A DNA stretch of 64,000 nucleotides from Astyanax mexicanus. Taxonomy: Eukaryota; Chordata; Actinopteri; Characiformes; Acestrorhamphidae. The notes beneath the pieces were generated by a model that saw nothing but the letters and a program-made list of their open reading frames with translations, was not told where the DNA came from and made no database searches. How positions within the stretch are numbered: the first letter of the stretch is position 1; each line of letters starts with the position of its first letter. The position numbers and the translations under genes were made by a program. Where the stretch lies: contig NC_064417.1 in the NCBI RefSeq assembly GCF_023375975.1, forward strand, positions 39,184,198 to 39,248,197. The letters run 5' to 3'. Positions 1 through 13,392 of the stretch are shown here, in pieces.

Positions 1-1783
1 ATTGAAATCAGTCCATTGGGAAAAATATATATATTTTTTAATTAATAAAATTATTGTGCACATTTTAATGCTGTATGTAAAAACGCAACATAAAACAAGC
101 ATTATTAAAATAATTACTGCAAATAGAAATTCATGCTTAACCTGAACACTGGCAGCTGAAATATTATTTAAGCGATGTAAATTTCGATCTTGACACCAAC
201 TTAAATTATATTATATTACAGATCACGATCATTTCCCTCATTCAGTGTATTCTCTCAATCATTTATTCTTGTGAAAGGAGATGTTCCATTTGAACTCTTG
301 ATAAAGGCACCAGATGTATTCTGTACACTGGAAATTTGCAGTATTGCTTTATAAGTTTACTGACCATTAAATGTCGGCTGTGAAGCAAATCTGAGAAAAA
401 GTGATGCTCAGTTCAGTGTTGCTGTTTCACAAATTCCCCCTGAAGATGAACGCTGCTTAGAGCCAACCAACGTCCCCATGCTGCTGTCTTGTCCTCTGTG
501 TGTGTGTGTGTGTGTGTGTGTATGGCCACAGCCGGAACCCCACCATCCCTCAGCACTAGCTACAGTATAGAGATTGAGGATCTCGGCACACTCCGAGTTC
601 ACAGAACTCTAATACTGACCGGGGAAGAGGACAGTGCAATGCGAAACACCTGAACCTTTTACGAGGCAAAACGTTCATGCAAATATCAGCGAAAAAGTTT
701 GCATTGTGTTCGATTTACAAGGCATGATATGATTGGTTTCCTTTACTTCTTTACTGTATGATTTGATGTTTTTTAACGTCTTCATCTTTGATTTTGTTGT
801 TAACTATCCAAGAAACAAAGCGATCACTGAGAGTGACCATGGGCATGGCCGTTTCATGTGACCTCTGTAACATAAAACTGTGGAGGTTTTGTTTTTTGCA
901 CAAGCTGGTATGGCCTTAATTTTTTGATTTTGGATTTTCTTGCTTCTATATTGTGTATTTGGCACAAAGTGCACCTCTTCAGTTGCAAATTATCATAATC
1001 CAAGAGTGCACTTCCAAACAGTGAAAACTTCTTTAGCAAATCCTTTCTCTTTTTTTCATTTCTAAATCTGAAACATGGAATATTTTGCATGAATATTAAA
1101 TACAATGGCAGATATTTTTGGCTTGTACAGAAATGTGAGCAATTTGAAGAAAAAAACGGAATGTACCATTTCTGCTGTATCTGTATATAATTAAATATTT
1201 ATTGAAATATGTCATTATGCTAAAGCTAATTCTACTATTAAAGGTTTTCTGAACAAACAAAAAAAATAATCTCCAAACTGTTTTTGAGAATTGTTTAAGG
1301 TTGTGGGAGTTGGAAGATTGTTTTCTGTCACTAAACTCAAGGATTTCTGTAATCATGAAAGATTAAAACCGTCCAAACCAAATAAGCTCCCTGAGCGGTG
1401 TTCATACACCGTCAGGAAAGGGTCTCAAAGGAACTGGGTTTTTTTGTTTGTTTGATTGTTCACATTATTCATATTGTTTGTTTTACGTTGTTAGTCCATG
1501 TCCCTGGATATTAGTAAATACAGTGCACAACACTGCAGTGTATTGGTAAGAACCTAGAACTGATACGATATGTTTCACAAAACAGAGCTATAGAAATATA
1601 TTGTAATTCTATAAGCATATAATTTTTTTTGGTTGTTGTTTTTTTTTTGTAAAATTTCAGGAAAACAGTCATAGCATATATAACAATCAATAGTATAAAT
1701 CTCACAACAGAGCACTGCTATCTCTTATCGGAAAATCAACAGAACAGAATAAATCAACGTTCTATGTCATAGTCACTGAAAGG
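1..1783. other. No gene seen
   Basis: AT-rich spacer with one TG microsatellite. Short open frames here show no family motif and no flanking splice pattern. Confidence 0.6.
497..522. repeat. (TG)n microsatellite
   Basis: About 13 uninterrupted TG units. Confidence 0.9.
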
Positions 1784-2287
1784 TACAGGGGTTGGACAAT
1801 AAAACTTTTTTAGTGTGTGAGTATTCATGGATAAATTGGAGCAGTCTGGTGGACAATCTTCATTAATTGCACATTGCACCAGTAAGAGCAGAGTGTAAAG
1901 GTTCAATTAGCAGGGTAAGAGCACAGTTTTGCTCAAAATATTGCAATGTACACAACAGAGTTCAAAAGAGAATAAATTGTTGGTGCACGTCTTGCTGGCG
2001 CATTTGTGACCAAGACAGCAAGTCTTTGTGATGTATCAAGAGCCACGGTATCCAGGGTAATGTCAGCATACCACCAAGAAGGACAAACCACATCCAACAG
2101 GATTAACTGTGGACACAAAAGAAAGCTATCTGAAAGGGATGTTCTGGTGCTAACCCGGATTGTATCCAGAAAAACATAAAACCACTTCAATGTGCACCTC
2201 AACTCTTCTGTTTCCACCAGAACTGTCTTGTTTGTCAGAATTGTTGTCTAAAACCAGGTGTTTCAGTTTCATTGTCCAACCCCTGTA
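1784..2287 (+). mobile_element. Deleted Tc1/mariner-like transposon
   Basis: Bounded by TACAGGGGTTGGACAAT (1784-1800) and its inverted copy ATTGTCCAACCCCTGTA (2271-2287), with TA dinucleotides at both tips. Inside, reading from ATG at 1946, is a broken transposase N-terminus: VSRATVSRVMSAYHQEG is a helix-turn-helix segment, and two stop codons interrupt the frame. The catalytic region is missing, so this is an internally deleted, inactive copy of about 500 bp. Confidence 0.8.
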
Positions 2288-4035
2288 TATTTCAATATTT
2301 ATCAATAATCATATTTTTTTTGTAATAGTTACTAGACTTAAAAGTTAAATTGGTTATAATGTATTATCATTAAGTCACTGGAGTAATGTGTAGTTATAAA
2401 TAATTTGTGTAGGCAGTGATGTTTGTTTCTCACTTGTGCACGGCCATGCAAGTAAACAGAAATATAAAATGAGTGATTATCAATGTTAAATAATGCATGG
2501 TGAAAAAGCAGTGCAGAAATTACTTGTAACATAGGGCAGTGAAGACAGCACTTATGCTGCTGTCATGCTGACACCTTAAATACTCTGTTGCACTGCTGTG
2601 ATAAAACTCCACTTTTCAAAGTGTTTACTGTTGGGTCTCTGTCCACAATACTTCCACACTTTAAGACGCCTATGGGTTTTTTGTTTTTGCCAGAGAACTG
2701 TTTCCGGTGTGTGCCCTCTTGGAGACGCCACACCAAAATATGAATCTTCGTAACTGACGATAATCAGCGATCAACCGCTTTTGGCACTGCACCCATACTT
2801 TTACACAGCATCCATACACCTTTATTAAATTATTGTTTTATAATTACATTAATAATGCAAATTAAATATTCATGAGCCTTCAAGTTTGGAACCACCAGCA
2901 GTTCCATGACATTTAAAAGGTTAACTGTTTTTTTTCTACTTTTTCCACTGTGTAAATTTATGTCACACTGCAGCAGTAGGTGAGAAAAGACCAAGGGAAC
3001 ACAGATAATTCTTTGGGGCTGGATGGTCCTACTTTACCCAGTGACCGTTAGCTGTTATACCTGTTGACTATTAGTGTTCTCCTCTAAGCGTGGTGAGCTG
3101 TCCAATAATGTCAACATATGCTTCCTCCATAACATATAAAGCCAGCTAGCCAAACAAATCTTTCTAAATTGCTGCTAGATTGTTTGGCATTGGAACTGTG
3201 AATAAGAAAACAACAACCATGTTTTTCCCTCCTTCCTGGATTTGTCACATTGCCACTCTGCCAATCTGAAATGTAGAAAAATAGACTCCACTGAAATTGT
3301 TTCAATATTTTTACCAGAATAAACAATGCTCTTATATATTTCTATTCCACTATTTAATTTAGACAGACCGTTCCTACAGCTTTGCTCCGCTACAGGCTAC
3401 AAGAACACAGGACATACATATTTTGGTCACACAGTCATCATTTTTGAGCAGAGTGCCCGAGGCTCAGCGAGTACGACTTTCTCTCTGCTTACTACGCTGC
3501 TGTGCTTGCTGTGCATTCCTCCATTTGCAACATTTAGCCTTCTGATTTTGTGGGCCTCTAACTGCCTGTCTCCCCCGCTTCTCTGCTTCTTATGTTATTG
3601 ACACCACATACATATTTAATATGAACTAAACATTTTATAGATCATTTAAAGTAATATGTTAATATTGGTTAATCATAGATGTTAATGCAAGCTGCAAATC
3701 CAATACTAATATGTGCTTAACTAGATCCTATTAGTCTATATATGAAATGAGATTACTAAATGGTAGTTTGCAGTCACAATATTATTATTTCCTCAGTTAA
3801 TATAAACATTCACAATCACAAAAACCAAGCAAAGTCAATTAAGAAATCGCTTCTAATGAAACATCCCTTTTTAACTGTATTTGACAAAGGCACAGTTGGA
3901 CTAAATGCAAAATTGTCCTGCTTTGTCTCATGGCTCTGCTCGCCATGGCTTTCAAATTATGCAAGTGGATTATAACCCACAAAGGACTCGCTCAATCAAT
4001 TTCTCCTACTTGCTTGAGTAGCGTGGAAGAGGTAG

Positions 4036-4060
4036 CCCCCCCCCCCCCCCCCCCCCCCCC
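4036..4060. repeat. Poly-C tract
   Basis: A run of 25 C residues, length uncertain in any assembly. Confidence 0.9.
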
Positions 4061-6749
4061 ATCCTCCAGACCACCCGGTCGCTCTGACCGCACTGCACTC
4101 CGCTGCACTGCCACTAGAATTACATTACAGCTGACATCCAAAATCACCCCGGGGCCCGGACCCACTGAAACATGAAGGCTGGGACAGAAATTTGTTTCTC
4201 TGTGTATGAAATATGAATATTTGCAATCCTCATTCTGCAGCACTGTTCCTCTCATACACACCACTTAATTATCAGTTGGGAACAAAAGAAAAAAATAGTA
4301 TTATGTGGTTTGATCTGCAGTATTTAGTGTTAAATGTGCTTTCGAAAAAAGGGGGTTGGATGGTGTGGGAACACCAACATGAGGAGCAAAGCAAAGTCTG
4401 CTTTAGTTAGCCAGACAAACTAACTTAATTTCCACGAGAAATATGATTTTATTTTACTTTTTTGTTGCCGCTAATATATTGAATATTGTTAACCATATAC
4501 AATGCCTTAATCTATAAATTTAATACCTCTAATTGGTTTTAAAATCTGTTAAAAAGTTAAAATTCTGCTAAAATAAATACTCTATCCTCCGAATATGTAT
4601 CATCATACAGTGCTGTGTATGGTGGAGAGGTGTTTCCTTGTACTACATATAAGAAATTAGAGATAAATGTTTAATCAATTCTAATACAATAATAACAGGA
4701 GCCATTGTATAATGTTGAATGATGTTGAATGTATTTTTTCCTTTTTTTTGAAGGAAAAATATATTTGGACTGCCTTGGTATTAACTACTAAAAATCTTGA
4801 TTTTGTCCTGGACTATTACAAGTCTCAGCTTTAACACACAATCGACTACTAAATATCTTTGAGTACCAAAATCCTTGGCCTTGACTCTAGCAACCTTGAC
4901 TACAACAGACTGTAGTTTAAAGTATATATTTCAAATAGCTAAGTACTGGGAAATGTGACAAAACTATTGTTTGTGTTAACTTATTGTACACTACAGATGC
5001 AACCTCAATAGATATTAGCCTGAAAATGTACAAAATGTTCCTTTACTCTGAGGAATGAAAAGACACTTGGGCAAAAACTCCTCACAATAATGGTAAGCAG
5101 GTAAACAGCAGAGAACAAAATAAACATACTTTGCCCAAGGAACAGAATATGTTGCTGGCTCACTGCGCACAGGGTTTTTATGTTAAGGGTCCTCCAGCTG
5201 GTGGTCTGCTTGCATCTAGGCTGTTGCCAGCTGTAGGAAGACATCTTGAGCAAATGCGGGTCATTAGAGTGTTTTTTTAGCATGCTAGAGTCATGGACAG
5301 AAGCTGTGTCAGTCCTGTGCTGGAATACTAATGCTACACCACCTGCTGCCACCCCACCCCCACCCACCCAACACAACAGAGGCCCAGCAACACACATCCC
5401 CCTGCTTTTAACCCAATTCTTCAGGTGCTACATTTAGCCAGACTCTTAATTTTTATGCAGGACATGTTCTAGACAATCCCTGCAGTTGTACACCACGTTT
5501 CACACACTCAGGCCCAGAATTACTGGTCTCCTAGTGATTCCTACACTCTCACAAATAAAATAAAGGTTCTGAATGTTTCTGGCTCAGAACAAAAAGTTAA
5601 TGGTTTGTCCTTGAGCTGCTATAGAACCGATAGACTTTAGGATTAGAATTATATCTAGATAATGCAAAGCCACCCAATACACATTTATAACAAACACAAA
5701 TCCGATCACTTAAACCACCTTTAGTAGTTTATCCACACCATAGTAGTGTGGTCAACACATTAGTCCCTCCAAACTGCATTTAGCAACCAAAACCCACACA
5801 GCAATCAAATATCTACACTAGAAACGCATTTAACCAGCAAAGGTAAATGCAAGTGGATAAAATCTTATCAGGGTACAATCCAGATACTAGTTACATGCAG
5901 TGACCTGGTGTAAACAGGGTTACAGGGTTACAAAAGAGTATTTTTAAGCAGGTTCTCAAATTTTCAGCAGCCTTAGTTATTGTGTTAAAAAAATATGTAT
6001 TTTTCATAGAGCCCACTGATTTATTTTATGAAAATAGTCCATCTGTTCAAAATGTGATCTTTATTTGATAGGAGCACAAATTACTATCAATGTCCAGACT
6101 CGCTATTCATATTCTCTAAAGGATACACTTTTTATTCTTGCATTTAAAATATGCATTTCATTTTGTTGTTATTAATGTGCTTTAATAAAACAGATCAGTG
6201 GCCTCATTTGAAAAACCTTTGGAAATCGTGGTGTGCTATTGAGGATCTCACGATAACAAAAGTTTATGTAGTTTCATCGTACTTCAAATTGACTAATAAA
6301 CCAAGTGCTGAGAGCAGATTTCAGATTTATTTAGGAGGCTTACACACCTGCCTTGTTTGGTCTAAACCAAAGTAGCAGGTGTGAAAGGGGCCATAAACCA
6401 TGAATTTACTCGTTCACCTGCAGTGTAAATTAACTTTTCTTTAAACAAGTCTTTAAACAAGCTAGAGTAAAACACAGCAGTATGAATACAATCGCTTAGA
6501 CTGGGAGTGCATTTATTTACTGTAATAGTAGATTAACACTTTGTTATAAACAGAAATAAAAGGAATCTGAACAATCATCTTTTACAGTCCTTCTGCTGCA
6601 GGGCGTGCCTTTAGATGAACTGGGGAATCGGATTCTGAGAGTCGGAGAGCTAGAATTCGTCACAAGACCTGGCAAAGAAACTTACAGAGCCCCTAAGGTG
6701 ACATCATGTTAAAAAAAAAATAATAAGGCATGGAAAGGAGATACTAATA

Positions 6750-6836
6750 CGTGGGAATGAGATCATTAAGCCATAGCCACGACTTATTATGGCGTGGGAA
6801 TGAGATAATTAAGTTGTAGCTAAAGAATAATAAATC
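6750..6836. repeat. Two-copy 43-bp tandem repeat
   Basis: CGTGGGAATGAGATCATTAAG at 6750 and CGTGGGAATGAGATAATTAAG at 6793, period 43 bp, separated by a CACGACTTATTATGG joint. Part of a larger unassigned repeat-like block at about 6590-6850. Confidence 0.55.
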
Positions 6837-7749
6837 CTGCTTTTCTGTAAATGAATGCCCATTAAGAAACTGAATATTACATCAAAGCAAATCAATCCAG
6901 AGATAACCTTTTGTAAGAAAATGGTAAGGTTTTTTTTGCTGTTATGTTACATGGCACAATTAATTAATAATATGTACTTAATTTTGATTGGGGGTGAAAA
7001 CTCCCCAGGTGCAATATTTCAATCCTATTTGCAACCCTGTTAGCTAGCTTAGTTAAGCTAGTTAATGCTAGCTAACTAACGTTAGCTATTTTTACCTCAA
7101 AATGAAACTCGTTTATAGATAGGCTAAACACTGCTTCTTTTGACTCGTTTTAGCACAAAACTACAACAGCTAACAGAAGCTTCATATTAAAATTACTAGC
7201 ATAATTTTAACACTTGAACAGAACCTTAAATATGGAGTCTTACTGCCAGGGCGGTTTCTCTCTGGCTGTGTCCTCTCAGTTTATGTGCTGAAGAGCAAGC
7301 TGAAGATTTTGTAGCTGTTTAGCTAACATGTAGTTAGCCTTTCTCCTTCTCTGATTTTCTCACACTGCAGCAGTAAAAAGCCTTTAACTCTCTTTGTGGT
7401 GAGTTTAAGAGCAGTTAAATACTCAGAGTAGTTATGTTAGTGTTGTTTGTTGTTGAGGGAGCGAACATTAAAGGGAAAACTGTAGAGTCTACAATGAGCT
7501 TTTAGCTAATGTGCTAATTTATATTTGCTTAATTTCCAATGACGAAATCTCGCGCGAGCCTCGTGTTCCCGCCCATACATTGCCCGCGTTCAGTCATAGG
7601 TTGCCAGGTCTGTATAGAACCCTCAAGGGGAATTTGCCAGTGGAAAACAAAACCCTCACTGGGGGGATTCTGACAACTCGTAAGTAAACTTGAAATCTAT
7701 TGACAATCATTAAAATATTACAATATTCACCTGGAGTTTATGTGTAAAT

Positions 7750-7912
7750 GTGTAATTTAGAGCATCTATTCGAAGAAACTAAGAAATGGCTAAAATAAAA
7801 AATAAAAAAATCAGTATTTGGTGAAATAACCCTGGTTTGTAATCAAACTTTTCATGCATCTTGGCATGTTCTTCTCCACCAGTCTTACACACTGCTTTTG
7901 GATAAGTAAGAC
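7750..7912 (-). mobile_element. Tc1-like transposon 3'-end fragment, copy 1
   Basis: This stretch matches the one at 15955-16130 (same order: ATTTAGAGCAT, GAAATAACCCTGG/AATCA, CATCTTGGCATGTTCT, CTCCACCAGTCTTACACA). Both correspond to the C-terminal coding end and trailer of one Tc1 family. Coding sense is minus. Truncated at both sides. Confidence 0.65.
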
Positions 7913-7970
7913 GTTTTAAATTTGTTAAAATCAAAGAAACTCATTTTTAAATGGTCTTTATTTTTTCAGA

Positions 7971-7973
<3 letters not shown>

Positions 7974-8035
<62 letters not shown>

Positions 8036-8036
8036 T
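7974..8036. repeat. (TA)n microsatellite
   Basis: Nearly perfect TA repeat of about 60 bp directly after the Tc1 fragment region. Confidence 0.9.
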
Positions 8037-8039
8037 TTA

Positions 8040-9430
8040 ATCCAGTATCATGTATTGTCACTCCTTTCTATATCAGGAAAAAGGTTTTCCAATATAGGGG
8101 TGCATCTTTAAAAAAAATACCCATTTTATAAGGGTTTTAATGAACCCAAAGTTACTTTTTGCTTTGTTGATTTTATCGTTTCATTTTTCAGTTATTTTAT
8201 TTACTCTTAATATAAATAATTACTGATTTTTGAAATGTGATAGTGTCTTATGTATCAATTTTGAGAATTAAAATTATATTTCCTATTATCAATCCCATGT
8301 CTATCATGCTTGGCTATATTATAAATAACGGTCATTCTAAGTGAATATACAACTTGAGTATTAGCTTATTACCAGAAACATCAGTTTGAGGGGAAAGGCA
8401 AGACATACAAGATATATAAGACATGCCACTTATTACATTTTTACCTCACTTTCTCCTAGCATCCACTTCTTGTCCTTGTTGCTTTTGTACAAAGACATTA
8501 CATGGAAAGTATCAAAAAAGTAAGAATCTTAACAGGAGTAAATGTACTGCTAAAATCCCTCCCTGTAGATCTGTTATTTTAAGGCCTCTTTTACCATCAG
8601 GAAGATATCGATCCACTTCCTCTTATTGTTGACTGAAAAACAGCTTCTCCGTGCGTCTCAAGGTTTTCCAGGAAAAGAAAATATAAAAATATAAATTATT
8701 GACATTCTAGAAAGAAGTTGCATGAAAAAAAGTAACAAAAAGCTGACATGAACTGTCTACATCTGGAGGGGGTTTACAGCATTTTAAACTTTGCCTCCTT
8801 GTCATCCCTGACTACTCAAACAACTCTTATCCAGTGCCAAAGCAATTAATTATTTTAATGAGGTGAAAGATGAAATATATTTTCAAAATCTTAATTTGCC
8901 AAAGATTGTCTGCCCTATCCACTATACCCTACTTGATGTCTTATTATGGGCTGTGCAAGTGATGTGTAAGGTATACACACAAGCAGCAGAACACACATGG
9001 GTATAAATCCCAAGCTTCACCTTGATGAACAAAATAAAATTACAAGTTCAAAATCCAAAACACATGCAATACTAATCAAGCTCTCCTTAATAAAACACCA
9101 CCCCCAGCTGTGCTTAACATTATTTTCTTGACAGTGGCAGCAGGATATTGCAAATCTTCAGTCATGTGGGCAATCTGATTTCACATGTGAGCAGAGCTCC
9201 CTGTTATGTTATGACCAAGACAATTCTGGCAGTAATGGGGAAGAGGAGGGGTGGGGGAGAAAAATATATTGAACAGGTCTCCAGTACCCAAAAAAATGAG
9301 CTTATGCTCAGAATGGATGTAGGTACAGGATCTCCCATTTCTCTCCAAATGCCCAATTTACCCTTTAGGTTACTCAGCTGAGAACAAACACCCGGAACAG
9401 TGCAAAGTCTTTTTAAGAATCCAGAACAGA
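8040..9430. other. No gene seen
   Basis: AT-rich spacer downstream of g3bp1. Open frames are short and low-complexity. Confidence 0.6.
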
Positions 9431-9434
9431 CACG

Positions 9435-9915
9435 ATTCAAAACAGTACATCAAGTTTATTTTTGTTCTCTCGTCAGCAGAGTTGTTAAAATATGTCGTCA
9501 TTCTTGATGAAGTGCAACAGTAGAAGGCAAACCGGATTCTTTACATGCTAGACAGTCACTCATACACAACCATGATTCAACTTGGCAACAATTCCAAATA
9601 AAACCATACTTGCACTTTGACCTGACAGCGGGCGCTAGCAATACACAGGATTGCCCGAGCAGTAAAAACACGTTCCTTTAAGAAACAGGGAGAGAACGCT
9701 AAAACCAAAAAAAGTTGGGTTTTACCTTATCCACAATTCAAGTAGTTTTTGCTTGTCTACAACAAATTCAAAGTTCAAACTCAAATACAAGGAGGTGTCC
9801 AGATAAAAGGGGAGGCCACTGAACAGCCCAGGCGTGGCACGGAAACGGGGATGAGGGAAGCCGTTTGTTACTCGGGTGATTTTGCATCAGCAGTGATTTG
9901 ACATGAAAGCTGCTT
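9435..9915 (-). other. g3bp1: g3bp1 3' UTR with polyadenylation signal
   Basis: Downstream of the g3bp1 stop the minus strand carries an AATAAA hexamer (plus-strand TTTATT at 9455-9460), about 460 nt after the stop. Cleavage would fall near 9435. The end is inferred from the hexamer only; no transcript evidence is available. Confidence 0.5.
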
Positions 9916-12900
9916 TCACTGACGTGGTCCAGCATAGCGACCCTCGTTAGATCCTACTCCACGACCCGCACCAAAACTAGGCTTCTGGGCCATGCCGCCT
10001 CTGGGTGGTGGACCTCTTGGGCCTCCTATCCTGTCTCGTGGTCCTCCTGGGCCTCTCGGGCGGATGTCCCGCCGGTCTCCTTCCCGTGCTGAACGAGTCT
10101 TCTTTTCCTCCACGTTCAGACGGACATCACCTCTTAGCTTGATGGGCTGCAACAAAGAAAGAGACTTAGACCACTGATTTGCCTAAATAACTTGTATACA
10201 AGCATGTTGTTTAATAAATGACCATCAGACTTACCCTGTTGCTCAAGATCTTCTGCACTGGTTCAGAATCATCAAATACAACAAATCCAAAGTTGGGCAG
10301 TTTGCCACCACTGTTGATCCTCAGCTCTAGTACAGTGCCATACTCTGATGAGAAAAAGAAGTTGCACCATTAACATCACACCAAAGAAAGCCTGATTACA
10401 TGTCAGTGGCATGCATTTGTGAGCAATTGCTGCATGTAACCTTTATAATTGGATGCAGCACCTTTAAAACAAGCTAGTCCATTTGGCCTGTTTTAAAATA
10501 ATACAAGAAAAAAAATTCTTCATCATGCAAGTCAAATTTGCCAGGGTTTGTGCAATGAGACACTCACGTTCAAAGAACTCCTTTAGTTCAGCCTTGTCCA
10601 CGTCATGAGGAACATTTCCTACAAAGAGCTGCTGGCTGTCGGGATACCTGACCACCCTCCTCACTTCAGATTCTCCACCCTCACCCTCTCGCACTGCAAA
10701 CATGAACACAATTTTAAAAATTAAGTCATATCCTGAATAAGACAATCCCCTCCAATTTTCTCCTACATTATAAAAGATTTAATTTGGTGAGGAGTGATTT
10801 ACTTAGCAAGGACAGAGGAAAGGGATAGCATAAACAGAAAAAAAGGAAAAATAAGTGCTGCAGGCAGTCTCAGTTCATAGCAGGACATTTTTTAAATTAA
10901 GTTGCCAGGGAAAAAAGGCATTCAAGTGTGGGTCCTTTGTAATTACTTTGATTAAAAAGATCTAATTACTCCCCCTTAGGGCACCCCATATCCAAAAGGA
11001 GGAAGAAGAAGAAGAAAAGGGAAAAAAAAAAAAAAAACCTCTTCAGCTCAGGTTTAGGCCCTGGCTGCTGGTTACCATCTGTTACGTATTCTAACGGAGG
11101 ATGACTGGAGATAAATAGCACAATCTCTCTCGTGTTGCCATAGGAAATGCAAAACACCTAGAGCTACATGGTTACACTGTTTTTCTCTGAACATGTTATG
11201 GTGGTCAGCGTGGTTACCACCCCAAACTGTTCCTTCTACTGTACAACAGCCTTGCTACAGTGGAAATTTTATGCATTTCATGCAACAGACATGTGTATTT
11301 TGTGTAAATTATACAAAAATACGGCAAACAGTTCTGCATACCTCCTCCTGGCCTTGGAGGTCTCTGTGTTGGAGGGGGACCTGGTCTTTGGTCACGTGGT
11401 CTCTGGTCTCTTTGAGGTCTCTGTGTTGTGGGCTGGACTTCTGTTTTTACTTCGACACGGGGCTGCAGGCACATTCAGTACTGGATGTTATTTACATTTA
11501 TACTTACAACAAAAGTATAACTACAGCAACCACCCCTGAATACCAGTACAACGTAATATCCTCATGAAAGTCAAAATTTACTTTAGATACATAAATACAT
11601 AAAATTACTGATTGCATACCTGAGTTGCTGGAGCTTTGACTACATGAGGGGGAATTCCTGAAGGTGGAACCACTCCTCCTTGGGGGAGATTTTTACTGGT
11701 GACTAAGGCCCAAGAGAAGGGCTGCAAAACAATACGGAAAAAAAATCTTAATCTCAGAGTTTCATACAAATTAATATTAATATTAAATTAATATATATTA
11801 AGTATTAGCACAAATGACCATAAGCCATGTAATTGGAATACATAATTGGTAATACAACCTAAACGTACAATTAGTAGGTTTGAAACGGGGGGGGGGGGGT
11901 TTACAGAGATATTTAGTCTGGGGCAGCACAATAGTAAAAAAAAAAAAAAAAAAAAGGGGGGGGGGGGGGGGGGGGTACCCGGTTATCTTCTGGTGCGGCA
12001 GGTGCAGGGTCAGCAGGTGTGGGTGATGGGGGAGCTCTCTGGGACTTCTCCACAGGATGGGACTCTGCCTGAATTACTGGCTCCTGTTTGAGCTCTACTG
12101 TAGAAGGCTCAGGCTCTGGTTCCGCCTCTGGTTCAGCCTGGGGCTCTGGGGTTACAACTGCCTCCTCCTGAGGGGCTTCTGGATCTGGGCTGAAATAGTG
12201 CACATATTACTAATGTTACACCAGTCTCTGACCAACACTTGTCTATATCAGAATCAACCATTTTTCACCTTGAGCAACACCAACTCCTGGCATCATAAGA
12301 CCAGACAAAACTAAATTCTGCATGAACACGTTCAAATTTTAATGTCTTGTCAAATGTAAACAAGACGACAAGGCTGTACCATGGTGTCTGTTCGTAGAAT
12401 GCAGCAGTCTCTTCCTGTGGCACCTCAGGTGAGTTCACCCTCTCCTCCAGGTCCTCCACTTCCTCCTCCGACTCTGTAAAGTCCAAAGATAAACAATGCC
12501 ATCTGTGATGCACTGAGCTGGCCTACGTTAAAGACCCTTTAAATAATGTTCCAGTGACTCACCCTCAGGAGGTTCAGAGTCCGAGTCCCCAAAGACCTCA
12601 TCTTGATAGCGGAAAATGTCATTGTGTACGTAAAACTTGTTTGCGACAGTACCCTGAAATAGAATCACAAATTAATCAGAATATTCAATCCAGCAACTAC
12701 CGTTACATATTCATAATGGCCAAAAATATTAAAATAAAGCTTAACTTTTCTATTTTGGCCACAATCTGTTCTACAGTGTGGACTTGCAAACAACTGTAAC
12801 TGTACTATTTTTGGAAATAATTGCTGACAATCTGAAATACTAGCCAGATGTACATACCTCAGGGGCCAACACAAAGGTTTGCATGAATTTCCTCATAGGC

Positions 12901-13392
12901 TGCATGTTGTTGGACAGTTCTCCCATCACCTGCACCACCACGCCCTCATTCAGGGTTGCATGGGCATCGACGTGCCTGATTTTAGTGTGGCAGTCACGGA
13001 AGCTCAGTGCCATCACTTTTTTGTGAATCTCCTGTTTAGCAATGGAACAAATAAGTCAATCATACAGAAATGTAAACTTTGAATTTGAGAAAGAACAGTC
13101 ACATTTTCTTTCACTTACAGACTGTCCATACACTGCCTCAGCTGGCTTCCCATTGGTATCCAGTCCTCCGTGCACATAAGAAGAGTTTTTGCCATAAAAC
13201 CTAAGGATTAAGACAAATAAGCATTCCATTTTCTTTGAACACTAAAACAAACTGTGCATCTGTACATAAAATAAAAAGTTAAAGCACGTAAAATCACCTG
13301 TGCAGGTAGTCAGGAGCCTGGTTCAGAAGAGTGTAGTACTGTCGGACAAACTCTCGCCCGACAAGCTGGGCACTTGGCTTCTCCATCACCAT
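9916..13392 (-). CDS. g3bp1: G3BP stress-granule assembly factor 1 (spliced, 478 aa)
   Basis: RNA-binding scaffold that nucleates cytoplasmic stress granules (known for the family). Nine coding exons, read from high to low coordinate: 13392-13298, 13200-13119, 13031-12858, 12653-12563, 12473-12380, 12189-11979, 11721-11620, 11462-11342, 10693-10568, 10344-10235, 10146-9916 (eleven segments counted with the split ones). They join in frame to 1437 nt. The start MVMEKP matches vertebrate G3BP. Domains seen: NTF2-like dimerisation domain (about residues 8-134), acidic Glu/Pro-rich linker (about 140-240), a PFSWALVTSKN block (250-260), Arg/Pro/Gln-rich stretch (284-323), an RRM with RNP2 LFVGNV (346-351) and RNP1 KLPNFGFVVF (380-389), and a C-terminal RGG/RG tail (about 420-478). 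Human G3BP1 is 466 aa. I chose G3BP1 over G3BP2 on the RRM and NTF2-domain wording and on linkage to sparc and atox1. One donor (after 11979) is GTACCC rather than GTAAG and borders a homopolymer tract. Confidence 0.95.
11887..11975. repeat. G13 and A20-G20 homopolymers in a g3bp1 intron
   Basis: G13 at 11887-11899; A20 at 11936-11955 directly followed by G20 at 11956-11975. The last G run starts 4 bp inside the intron from the donor at 11978-11977. Confidence 0.9.

Larger units (their letters stand above)
2288..7749. other. No gene seen; simple and unassigned repeats
   Basis: Holds the poly-C tract, the 43-bp tandem pair and a repeat-like block around 6590-7100 with GTTAGC words. Nothing recognisable as coding on either strand. 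Confidence 0.6.
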
